Shown here in pieces: positions 23,601 through 31,485 of a stretch of 64,000 nt of DNA. How positions within the stretch are numbered: the stretch's first letter is position 1; each line of letters begins with the position of its first letter. The DNA is from Symsagittifera roscoffensis (lineage: Eukaryota > Xenacoelomorpha > Acoela > Convolutidae), in NCBI RefSeq assembly GCF_963678635.1, contig NC_087064.1:57790338-57854337 (forward strand), read 5' to 3'. Made by a program: the position numbers and the translations under genes. The notes beneath the pieces are model-generated. The model was not told the origin of the DNA and made no database searches. It worked only from the letters and a program-made list of their open reading frames with translations.

Positions 23601-24243
23601 ATCGACGGGGACGTCAATAAATATTTTTGTCCGGGGAGTGGGGGTAGGACTTACCCACACCGAAAATTTGATGATAAAGAAGCTCAAGGAAGTGAGAGAA
23701 ACGAGCGAATTGGAACTGGAGGAAGAAGAGCCAGAGCCTACTATAGGTCGGAATTTCAAAACGAAATTCGAAATACCCAATGAATACTCGGAGAACATCA
23801 TGATAACGGATAGCGACTTCATCCTGTCAAACAGGACCAGCGCGATCTGCATCACGGCGGACATGAGATTCAAATCAAGATTGGAAGCTGACTTCAAAAG
23901 AGAGTACCAGAATGTAGAGTTTCTGTTCAGACAGAGACCAGGACTGGGAGGGATGGCAGCGCTTCCACCGTCAGTGGCACAAGTCCCGGGCAAATATCTG
24001 TGCTTCCTAGTAACGAGGGTCAATGACAGGAACACAATTGATCCCGAACACGTGATATTGGCACTAACAAGATTACGAGACTTCATGATTGAAAGAGGGA
24101 TAACAGAGGTCTCAATGCCGGTGTATGACCCAAACAGGGGCAAACTGAGCCCAAGGGAATTGTACGCTATCCTACATGTGGTCTTTGCAGAAACTGAGAT
24201 AATGGTGTATCTTCATAAGAAGTACTACTTGAGCATCGCCTGA
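20689..24243 (+). CDS. Pol C-terminal part: integrase plus macro-like domain (element A)
   Basis: Open frame of 1,184 aa; homology to element B starts at about residue 14, so the first codons come from foreign sequence. Residues 1-370 are the linker after RNase H, with an acidic low-complexity middle. The integrase follows: zinc-binding H415, H420, C450, C453; catalytic D481, D540 and E576 (DD35E spacing), in VQID, QSDNG and GLVERQ contexts; then a WRGPF (GPY/F-like) module at 715. Residues 750-1030 are acidic and low in complexity. Residues 1036-1180 read as a macro domain of the OARD1/Poa1p type (DSDF...ITADM, FLVTR, ALTRLRDFM, VSMPVYDPN, VVFAETEIMVY). The integrase would insert cDNA in the nucleus. 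Macro domains bind or hydrolyse ADP-ribose; activity here is untested. Confidence 0.85.
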   Translation: MTLNQLNFSNFCSISFMNKETYDSLPLTRWLDKSGKPIEDHPELPKEPLEKTILKKNRRIPIEVILKSKIVRETLKAKGYDLNQVEAGAAPIDDDLMGLLEKLADDKPVIQEKGQEGPELNILRREGTANKTDISKGIVTDGKDVVRSLVDKIPENILEQTKVRKKKVTFKEGTEHLGPDQESGEWSRFTEKEEPGEGKLSGEREEWDEDSDESSEGQDSLCMILAEEKTRHHDRELQTDPSSGTYNLDTQEIRGGEELERIAVSRKPFRELSCNSNVRTNLVPEDDMKIVKRMICVKVSDDIHSPGEMNGQIMALKEHVKARYRLSDLIRAQKNDKMTSNLSKWIQSGVKEKGELEEDSYKILSQFYKEKKELLYHTADGVVACKRKDEEKILHKHNLIILPQLYQMEVLFRSHDQMGHQGIDKVQQRILHRFDWPGMRKACERWVNACLACLQVKDPRKMKFPLKSVESSEFNEVVQIDHQKICMTESGYNQILVIIDHFTKLAEAVPCQTASAEETCDHLITHWISRYGCPMTFQSDNGKAFVGDLTKELMKRPHIAQAHSTTYHPQTNGLVERQNRTLVNMLRVYCSRYMTDWDKYLPQVVGAYNSTQHSTTGISPFMMLTGREREMPLTFFYPEYEGKRTSPQAYVKEAIKRQQELNELCRRNTAQAQMRQRKKYDEKILQAKPYEVGQYVWVFQNVIPPKGTKKLLKKWRGPFMITEVHQQGRFYRLSTGRAAHYENLKPHVPSPEDWCLPKDMEGLEYLVVEPACEVNEKGTREKNDGNENLSLDDNEKIEVESDAGSFVEEDWNDPEQDEVPKWMEPDRPTPPETRTGNRKRTGMRYNRYGDDFLIDKIQPDKLGEELLSAGELEAGEEWQVIDDGGHYPQEDHSTPELETDLEQSEIERRENTNLRILEWTRDVKDEGQGGQSIQQVDVSAEKHKKSEDPLFGWTATDRPLDIPQDNSDPTTSTGTSINIFVRGVGVGLTHTENLMIKKLKEVRETSELELEEEEPEPTIGRNFKTKFEIPNEYSENIMITDSDFILSNRTSAICITADMRFKSRLEADFKREYQNVEFLFRQRPGLGGMAALPPSVAQVPGKYLCFLVTRVNDRNTIDPEHVILALTRLRDFMIERGITEVSMPVYDPNRGKLSPRELYAILHVVFAETEIMVYLHKKYYLSIA

Positions 24244-24762
24244 GTCGGGTACATGGGGGTATCGAGTCGGGTGTGAGGGAGGAGTCTTGAGTTAGGTACT
24301 GGGGTGCGGCGCAGGTAAAGGGATCTTAAGATATGATTGGCATGACAATTGAATTTTAAAAAAGAGTTAACGGTGCTAAAACATAAAATGAATCTGCATG
24401 CTTTTAAGGAAATCCCAATTGAATCGTTTTAAATAAAATGAAAATAATAAGATTTTAACCATACTGGTAAAAGGGGGGTCTCTAGGTTAGGAACATGACA
24501 TGTCAAGTTTCAAAATGCTTTCTGTTTTCAGATCAAGTTTGAAAACAAAGTTGAAAATCCAACTGTACTCAAGCGAGAAACAGAGAGAGAAACCTTGATT
24601 GAACTCGCGATAGTCGGCACTTACAGCAAGTATTTGCAAGGGAACATTTCGAGAGAATTCTTGAGTTGGGTAATACTTGAGTCGGTAAGGTAATTCTTGA
24701 GCTGGTAAGGTAATTCTTGAGCTGGTTAACACATACCTGTATACATCCCAAAGTCACAGAGA
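24244..24762 (+). promoter_or_regulatory. Spacer with candidate intron before the second coding block (element A)
   Basis: The spacer has a donor-like cag/gtaaag at 24314-24315 and a strong acceptor, tctgttttcag, ending at 24531. These would define a 217-base intron between the pol stop (24243) and the next ATG (24763). Element B has the same arrangement with a 222-base interval. The short repeats ggtaattcttgagctgg (twice, 24690-24725) and several cttgagt words lie between acceptor and ATG. The simplest reading is that the second block is expressed from a spliced or subgenomic RNA. Confidence 0.5.
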
Positions 24763-27700
24763 ATGGCAGACAGATTCTGGAAGTCCATGCCCGCGGCCCT
24801 GAAGAAGCCTACTCTTGATGAGCTGTACAGACGCCTGAGGGACCTGGATTATACCCAAATAGACGAGAGAATGGCGGTAATGTTGAATGCCATCCTTCAG
24901 TTGGAAGACCAGGGTGAATGCAGGGAGTCTGCGACGGAGGCTGTCTTGATGATCGGCTACACAACCGAGGGAATATCGAACCAAGAACAGACCAGATGGT
25001 TGTCTTGGAATGTGGATGGAGGAGTAAGGGGTTTTGACTTGGCAAGGAATCCTGGCCTGAATAAAAATACCGAATATGGCGCAGGGGAATTCCCACTACC
25101 GACTAGGCCAACGGCAAGATCAACAGGCCAGAGCTCGAGTAAGGTGCTATCAATGTCGCGAGCGCAACAGACGACCGAGGCATATCCGGATCTGGGTGTC
25201 CTAAAGAAAGAGCTCGAGAAGACGCAGAAGGAAAAGAATAAGGCGAACCTCGATCGGGATCAGGCTCAGCTGGATCGGGAGAAGGTTCAGCTGGAAAGGG
25301 ACCAGGCAGTCAACGAGCGAGATCAGGCTCTGAGGTTGCTTGAGATACAAAAAGCTGAACATCAACAGGAGCTGAGGGTGCGGGAGAGCGTCGTGAATCG
25401 TGATCAACTGAGGTCGGAGTTGGACAGAATAGAACAACGACAACGCGAGCTTGATGCACAGAAGGGAGCCAGGCCGAAGGAGCGAGTGGTTACCAGCTCA
25501 AGGCCAGAGTCACGTATGGAGGTGGATGAAGCCCCCAGAGCAAGAGCACGGTTCAACCTTGACCGCGAGGCCCGAGAACACATGAGTGAAGGGTTGGAAG
25601 TCTGGATACCGAATGACGCAACGTCTTCCTTGCGTAGCCTAGAGACGCAACCCATACGCCCACTGATGGATGTGGTGCTGCCGGGATATACCCCAACCTC
25701 GACCTCGAGTGACAGTCAGGTGAGTGGCGGCTCATCGCGTCTGAAAGAACTGGGCGAGAAATTGCGACAAAAGAATCGTGAGAGTTCAGCAAGACCGGAG
25801 CTTCCCCCGACGTGGAGGGAACAGCCGGTAAGGAGCGTCGTGATCTCGAGTTATAAGAAGAATACAGAGGGGAGGTACCACATGCACAATCGGCTGGACT
25901 GGAGTGCGGAACAGGAAGTTAGGAGAGACTGCTTTCATGATGCGGCCTGGGTGCATTATTTGGCGCCACCCCGGGTGCCAGAAGGTGCGGTTCACCTGAT
26001 CGTAGGGGACAGCCTGGTGCGGGTGTTGACCCGGATCCGATCGCACTGGCAGACAGGAATCTTGAGTTTCGCTGGAACTGCCACACCACAGATGTTGGCA
26101 ACGCTTGACATGCTGGGGATGACCAAAGTCTACACGGTGACCCTGATGGTCGGGACCAACGATGTATCAAGGGGAGAAGCGAGGAAAATAACAAGGCTGC
26201 ACGATAAGGTGAGCTGCCTTCTTGAGGAACTGAGGATTCAGATGGACCCCATCCTGTTGACGGTATGTACTGTCCCCTACAACATGATGTTTGATCAGCA
26301 CGCCTTGGAGATGAACGAGAAGGTGCGGAACCTAAACAAGGTGATACGAGACATCCACCGGAAGAGTGTGCTCCCTGTCAGACTGTTGGACGTGGCAGAG
26401 CGCATGGAGAAAGAGGGATTCCCTGAAGACACCTCCAATGATGGAATCCATTTCGATAGACCAAGGGGAGCAGAGTGGCTAAACGACGTCTTCCAAGAAC
26501 ACATAAACGCACTAGAGGCGGATCTGCTAGAGACAGCCCAATTCACTTTAGGACCACCTCCGAACCCACCATTCCTTGCCTCAAGGGCCTTGTCTGGTCG
26601 CTTGGGACCGAGAGTTGACACTAGAGACAGTTCAAGGAGCAGCCAGACGAGATTGCAGAGTGCCACGCCAATGGAGTCTGAGGAGGTGACGTCATCAACA
26701 CCTCCAGGCTCGGCGATATCCTCAGTGGTAGTGGCAGAGAGCAAACGGGAAAAGAGGTATGTGGAGACCGCTCGCTTGAGATATCCTGAGAAGGTGAAAG
26801 AACTGGACCTAGAGAGTTTGGAGTGCAGGCGAGAATTGGCGGAAACCCTAGGGATTGAACGAGTGTCGCACGAGGATTTGAATAGACATCATTGCGTGGA
26901 CTGGTTGAAAGCTCATGAGGCGCACTTCTCGAGAACGAAATTGATGGAGATCACAGACCTGACTGGAATTCCCACAAAAGCGATCATGGGACCCATTAAC
27001 TACCGACCTCTCAAGCTGCTGGGGAGTCCTGGACTTATAACAGAACCTCCCAAGCACCGAACGAGCATCGCCATGATCAGGTTGGTGACCCCGGCACAGT
27101 TGAAAGTGGTGGACAAGCTACTCAATCCAGGATCGATGGAATTGCCGGATGCCGCTTACGAAGGCTCGAAATTGGCGGAAGATCCCAGGTACGGGAAGCC
27201 CTGTGGCAGCACCCAGCTGGCCAAAACCCTGGCAGTTTATGATAGAGCAGATCCAGCTGCTGCGAGAGTAGTCATTGTGGCGGGATCAGACTTCGAAGGA
27301 ACATCTCCCAAGTTGTTCTGGCCGGAGACTCTGATATACTCTTTGCCAGGAGCTGAATTAAATCAGATGTTAACTCTGGTGGTGGCAATAAAGTCGGAGA
27401 TGCCCTGTGAACCTGAGCTGCTATTGTTTGCAGGAATGAACGACCACCTGCACGCGATGGGACTTCTTGAGCAACTGAAGGGCGATGAAATTCCGACATC
27501 GAGGAAGATATGGGAAGCCATTCAGGCGTTGTTTGCGGCGATGAATGAAGTGCAAGAGAGCGTTGTCTCGAGATTTGGGTCCAAGACGAAGGTGGTGTTT
27601 ACCACATCCCCTGGATACGCGAATATGCCACCCGCCCTACAATTCGTGTACGCGGTCTTGATCCTGATAGCAGAAGGGAATGAATGGCGGATTCTAATGG

Positions 27701-27828
27701 CAGCCCCCAATCGGGAGTTGGAGCCATCGAACCTGAGGCTTCGCAAGTCAGAATTGGCGGCGGCATGGGCGGACATATCTCATGCACTGAGGGGATTTTA
27801 TGGACTAGCCGACATCCTGATCGTATAA
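24763..27828 (+). CDS. Second block part 1: coiled coil plus SGNH hydrolase (element A)
   Basis: 1,021 aa. Residues 145-235 form a strong coiled coil rich in DRDQ/ERDQ repeats. An SGNH/GDSL hydrolase domain spans about 405-590 with block I GDSL (415-418), block III GTND (464-467) and block V DGIH (560-563), so the Ser, Asn, Asp and His positions are all present. A second region (about 830-1000) looks like a degenerate SGNH fold: GSDF at 841 in place of GDS, and AGMND at 890. SGNH enzymes are esterases or lipases; the substrate is unknown. The frame ends at TAA 27826-27828, where element B has a coding residue, and reading continues in the same frame at 27829. The stop is therefore a lesion and not the natural end. 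Confidence 0.8.
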   Translation: MADRFWKSMPAALKKPTLDELYRRLRDLDYTQIDERMAVMLNAILQLEDQGECRESATEAVLMIGYTTEGISNQEQTRWLSWNVDGGVRGFDLARNPGLNKNTEYGAGEFPLPTRPTARSTGQSSSKVLSMSRAQQTTEAYPDLGVLKKELEKTQKEKNKANLDRDQAQLDREKVQLERDQAVNERDQALRLLEIQKAEHQQELRVRESVVNRDQLRSELDRIEQRQRELDAQKGARPKERVVTSSRPESRMEVDEAPRARARFNLDREAREHMSEGLEVWIPNDATSSLRSLETQPIRPLMDVVLPGYTPTSTSSDSQVSGGSSRLKELGEKLRQKNRESSARPELPPTWREQPVRSVVISSYKKNTEGRYHMHNRLDWSAEQEVRRDCFHDAAWVHYLAPPRVPEGAVHLIVGDSLVRVLTRIRSHWQTGILSFAGTATPQMLATLDMLGMTKVYTVTLMVGTNDVSRGEARKITRLHDKVSCLLEELRIQMDPILLTVCTVPYNMMFDQHALEMNEKVRNLNKVIRDIHRKSVLPVRLLDVAERMEKEGFPEDTSNDGIHFDRPRGAEWLNDVFQEHINALEADLLETAQFTLGPPPNPPFLASRALSGRLGPRVDTRDSSRSSQTRLQSATPMESEEVTSSTPPGSAISSVVVAESKREKRYVETARLRYPEKVKELDLESLECRRELAETLGIERVSHEDLNRHHCVDWLKAHEAHFSRTKLMEITDLTGIPTKAIMGPINYRPLKLLGSPGLITEPPKHRTSIAMIRLVTPAQLKVVDKLLNPGSMELPDAAYEGSKLAEDPRYGKPCGSTQLAKTLAVYDRADPAAARVVIVAGSDFEGTSPKLFWPETLIYSLPGAELNQMLTLVVAIKSEMPCEPELLLFAGMNDHLHAMGLLEQLKGDEIPTSRKIWEAIQALFAAMNEVQESVVSRFGSKTKVVFTTSPGYANMPPALQFVYAVLILIAEGNEWRILMAAPNRELEPSNLRLRKSELAAAWADISHALRGFYGLADILIV

Positions 27829-27834
27829 GACGAG

Positions 27835-30800
27835 GTGCTCTTGCTAGAGATATCGAACTTTGCCAGGCAACTCAAGTTCAGCCCAGTCATCGGGGACGAT
27901 CATCCGGCGATAAGCCAATTGACGGCCAGCTTGTGCTTTCGGAGTATGGATGTGAAGATCACAAACTCCACCAGCAAGTCTAGAGGTCCCAGTAACGAGA
28001 GAAGAAATGTGGCCGAGACGGAAAAGCAATTAGAATCGATGAAATATCGTTTGACTCAAGAGAATGGCTGGTGGCCATTTTTGACACCAAGGCTGGACAA
28101 CGCCACGAACAAGACGAGGGAGGAAGCAAAACCCCTCGTGAAACAAGTCTGGAGTTTTCTGGAGAAACAACTGGAGCTGGCCGAAACAAGAGACATGACG
28201 GTGGCTAGATTTGTCTCGGCCGCCAATGAAGTGACGATTGGAGGGTTCTGGAGAGAGCACGCCAAGGGTGAATTGAGGACTAGGAGGGATTATGAGATTC
28301 TCAAGTTCTTGAGTCCTTGCTGGGAGAAGGAATTCATGGCAGGAGTGTTCGGCACCACGGCGACTATCTTTGGAGCCTTCGTGCAGGAGATACTGGGCAT
28401 GCCCATCAGCCTGCTCTCGGCTTTGTATTTGGTTTACCCCAGATACTTGTTCAACATGGGCCCAGCATACATGTTTAGTCGAGGAGTGGAGACACTTCGA
28501 GTTGATGGGTACCTGGCACTATTACTCTTGACCCATGGGGAATTGGTGTCGTTTCATCGATTAATGGAATATGGAGAGCCTCTGTCTATGGGGAGAGTCC
28601 ACTCGAGCATTGAAACCAGCTCCTACAAGTGTGCCGCGGGGTTGAAGACGTTGTTGGTGCAATACCTCATGATGCAGAATCGGCACATGACGGGTGAATA
28701 TGAGAATCCAACCTCGAGAGAAGAATGGAAGAAGACGAATAGAGAGATGCCTCTGCTGACGGACCTATGCCTGGCAATGAGGTCGGACCCAATGGGGATA
28801 ATCCGGGGCCTAGAGGAGGTGGTGACCTGCATTTATGGTCCAGCAGTGACGTACGCGTTCCCAGACCCCCTGGTGACAACGTATCGTCACTCTGTAACGC
28901 ACTTGAGTCTTATCAGTATACTGGATGGGACGGCGTTAAATTGGTGTCAGCAGGAGGTGCTCAGAGGGCGAATGAGCAACACGGTACTCTTTGGAAATGT
29001 GAAAGATGCCGAGCTGATAGTGTACAACTTCAGGGGGCAAATGCAATGTAGAATGGGAGGCAAGCGAGAAGGTCCCATCGAGATGTATCCCAAATTCTGG
29101 AACTTGAACCCATTGACAACAGACGGACGAGAAATCTTGAGAATTCCTGCCTGGAAGGAGTGCTTCGCACTGGTGAAGAGGGAGCTGGAGACCATAATGG
29201 AAAAAGAAATCCTCCCAGCCACCATGCCTGAGTTCCCTATAGTCAGGAGGATGACCTTGGGAATGAACAGTCCCTCGGTAGTTCCCTCCATAATGGCGAG
29301 GATGACGACGGAGGAAATGCAGAAGTATTTCACTGATGGCTGGGATCTCCTGTCCATCGGCTACACAGCGGCGGTCTACTTCCACACTAGCGAGGTGAAG
29401 ATAAATTCGTGGACGACGAAAGCGAAAAAGATGAGAGGTTCGCAGCCCCCCGGGTATGAGGTGCGGAAGGTCTTGAGAGCTCTTGAGCGGGAAGGACTAG
29501 AGAACATGCTGCCAATATGGGATGATGGCAGGATGATTGTGATGGAAGGGCACGTCGCATTGGTGGACGATATGAAATTTGCGACAAGAAAGTACAGGGC
29601 ACCCTATGGCTTAGAACAGGTGGAAGTGAGACAGGAGGGAAAAGAACTAGATGCAGCAGGCCAATTGCTCGTAGCCCTGACGGAATACAAAAAATTGGAC
29701 CCGGCGACACCATCACCTCTGTCAGTGGACACGCCTGGAGACAAGAGGAGTGGACCCGTGGAGGACCGATTCAAGAGAATTCTCGAGAGAAGGAGAAAGG
29801 AGTCAGAAGAAGAGAGTATGGATGAAACTCTCAGTGAAGCTGGTGAGGACATGGAGGTGGGGAATACGCCTGAACCAGGACCATCAGGAGAGGAGCTCAC
29901 CACTCAAGAGCTGTTGAAAGACTTGAGCGAGGAGAATTGGGCGGATACTGCCACTCCACCTCTGACTCCGTCCCCCAGGAAGAATCTGGAATTGCCATTG
30001 GCAGGTGAGACCTCCAATATGGGAATGATACTCTTGAGCTCGGAGGAAAGGGAAAAGAACACTTTCGAGGGAAACAGGGACATATTCCTGGGGTCCCTGA
30101 AGGACGATGCTTGGCAGGAGTTCTTGGAAGAATTCAATCAAGAAGTGGGCAGCGAGATGACGCTGGACAAATTCAAGGAGGAACTGTGGGACACAGTCGT
30201 AAGGTTTGGAGAACCGCTTCTGATAGGAACGGGCCTGGATGAGAAGGCGAGAAAAGAGCTGCTGAGCAAGCTGGTAGAGCTGAGGAATGCACGATCGAAG
30301 ACTAGAGAAGAAAAATGTGAGGACAGCTCTACTCCGAAACAAAAAACTGTAGATAAAATAGTTGATGATATAAAAAGGGATAAGGTCGGGACTAGTAATA
30401 TGATTAAAAGTACTAATATCCTTAAGGCTAGAGCAGGGGGGAGGCAAGAGTTGGAAGGGCTGGAGGTAGACAGAGAGGTCGAATCAGTGATGATAGCCAC
30501 GACACCCTCAAGCAGAGATGTAAAGACTCGCAAGAGGAAGAGAGAAGTGGAGGGATTGGGTAGTCCTTCAGTGGATGCTGTTTCGGAAGAAAGCTTGAGA
30601 GAGACGGCGCCCATGGTTTTGGCTCGATGCAAGACGGCGGCATACAAGAGCAGCTCGGAGCTCAGAAGACCACTCGAAGTAGAGAAGGAAATAGAGGCTT
30701 TCACCAGTACGACATCGGAGAAAGATTTCAAGCCTCAGAAGATAAACGTAAAGAGAGGTTCAACGAACGGACAGACATGGGAAGTGGATGTCGGCAAAGA

Positions 30801-31437
30801 ATGGATCTCGAAGGCACACCAGGCCACGGGCAAGCAAGTGACGAGCGATCCATTGGAGAGGAATAAGACGAGGAACACCTCCCGGACGTGGTGGGTGGCC
30901 CTCGAGACCTTGAAAGAAATGGAGGACTGCTTAAAGAAGTTGGACAGTGGAGTAGCTCGCAAGCGACGCAATTGGGCCACCCAGCAAAAGGCCGAGGTTA
31001 ATAAAATAGAAATGGCGAATCAGCTGAAGAGGTCCTGGCAGAACTTGTTGAAAGATCATTTTGAAGAGGCAATGAGGACACCCTCATCAGCACCGCCATT
31101 GATGGCGAATCCCTTCGTTAGAACCGCAGGACAATTGATGTTCACCTGGAGTCTGGTGGGAATAGAGTTAGAGACATTAACCTCGTATGACAGGCTGAAG
31201 TTGGGGAGCAAGAAGCTGGATGTGTATCAAGCACTGATGCAACACGTGGCCAGGGACAATTCGGGCTTGAGCCTGGCTAGGAGTAAGGATGCCACCTGTT
31301 TCTTGAGATGGATAATGTCAATGATGTCTGACAGCACCATCTTGGCGTGCCACCAAAGAGCAAGCGGAAGTAAAACCATGGAAAAAAGAGTCTCGACGAT
31401 CATCTTGAACGTGTATCAGAGTACTGGAATAGAATAG
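27835..31437 (+). CDS. Second block part 2: unrecognised large protein segment (element A)
   Basis: 1,200 codons in the same frame as 24763-27828, separated only by the in-frame TAA. The first 90 codons match the C-terminus of B's first product and the rest match B's 42013-38666 product. An N-terminal moderately hydrophobic region (about residues 165-245) is followed by a conserved core with IYGPAVTYAFPD and SILDGTALNWC, then an acidic serine-rich linker (about 620-780) and a basic helical C-terminus. I do not recognise any domain. It ends at TAG 31435-31437 where B reads on, so this stop also appears to be a mutation. The initiator Met is arbitrary because the segment was translated as part of a longer frame. 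Confidence 0.7.
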   Translation: MLLLEISNFARQLKFSPVIGDDHPAISQLTASLCFRSMDVKITNSTSKSRGPSNERRNVAETEKQLESMKYRLTQENGWWPFLTPRLDNATNKTREEAKPLVKQVWSFLEKQLELAETRDMTVARFVSAANEVTIGGFWREHAKGELRTRRDYEILKFLSPCWEKEFMAGVFGTTATIFGAFVQEILGMPISLLSALYLVYPRYLFNMGPAYMFSRGVETLRVDGYLALLLLTHGELVSFHRLMEYGEPLSMGRVHSSIETSSYKCAAGLKTLLVQYLMMQNRHMTGEYENPTSREEWKKTNREMPLLTDLCLAMRSDPMGIIRGLEEVVTCIYGPAVTYAFPDPLVTTYRHSVTHLSLISILDGTALNWCQQEVLRGRMSNTVLFGNVKDAELIVYNFRGQMQCRMGGKREGPIEMYPKFWNLNPLTTDGREILRIPAWKECFALVKRELETIMEKEILPATMPEFPIVRRMTLGMNSPSVVPSIMARMTTEEMQKYFTDGWDLLSIGYTAAVYFHTSEVKINSWTTKAKKMRGSQPPGYEVRKVLRALEREGLENMLPIWDDGRMIVMEGHVALVDDMKFATRKYRAPYGLEQVEVRQEGKELDAAGQLLVALTEYKKLDPATPSPLSVDTPGDKRSGPVEDRFKRILERRRKESEEESMDETLSEAGEDMEVGNTPEPGPSGEELTTQELLKDLSEENWADTATPPLTPSPRKNLELPLAGETSNMGMILLSSEEREKNTFEGNRDIFLGSLKDDAWQEFLEEFNQEVGSEMTLDKFKEELWDTVVRFGEPLLIGTGLDEKARKELLSKLVELRNARSKTREEKCEDSSTPKQKTVDKIVDDIKRDKVGTSNMIKSTNILKARAGGRQELEGLEVDREVESVMIATTPSSRDVKTRKRKREVEGLGSPSVDAVSEESLRETAPMVLARCKTAAYKSSSELRRPLEVEKEIEAFTSTTSEKDFKPQKINVKRGSTNGQTWEVDVGKEWISKAHQATGKQVTSDPLERNKTRNTSRTWWVALETLKEMEDCLKKLDSGVARKRRNWATQQKAEVNKIEMANQLKRSWQNLLKDHFEEAMRTPSSAPPLMANPFVRTAGQLMFTWSLVGIELETLTSYDRLKLGSKKLDVYQALMQHVARDNSGLSLARSKDATCFLRWIMSMMSDSTILACHQRASGSKTMEKRVSTIILNVYQSTGIE

Positions 31438-31485
31438 GAAGATGGCTCCAGACTATCCCTAGAGAACCACAGAAAGCTAGATGAG

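Noticed and set aside
27826-27828. Programmed stop-codon readthrough in the second block
   Set aside because: Stops in A and B are of different types and at different positions; no shared recoding context was seen. Mutation is the simpler explanation.
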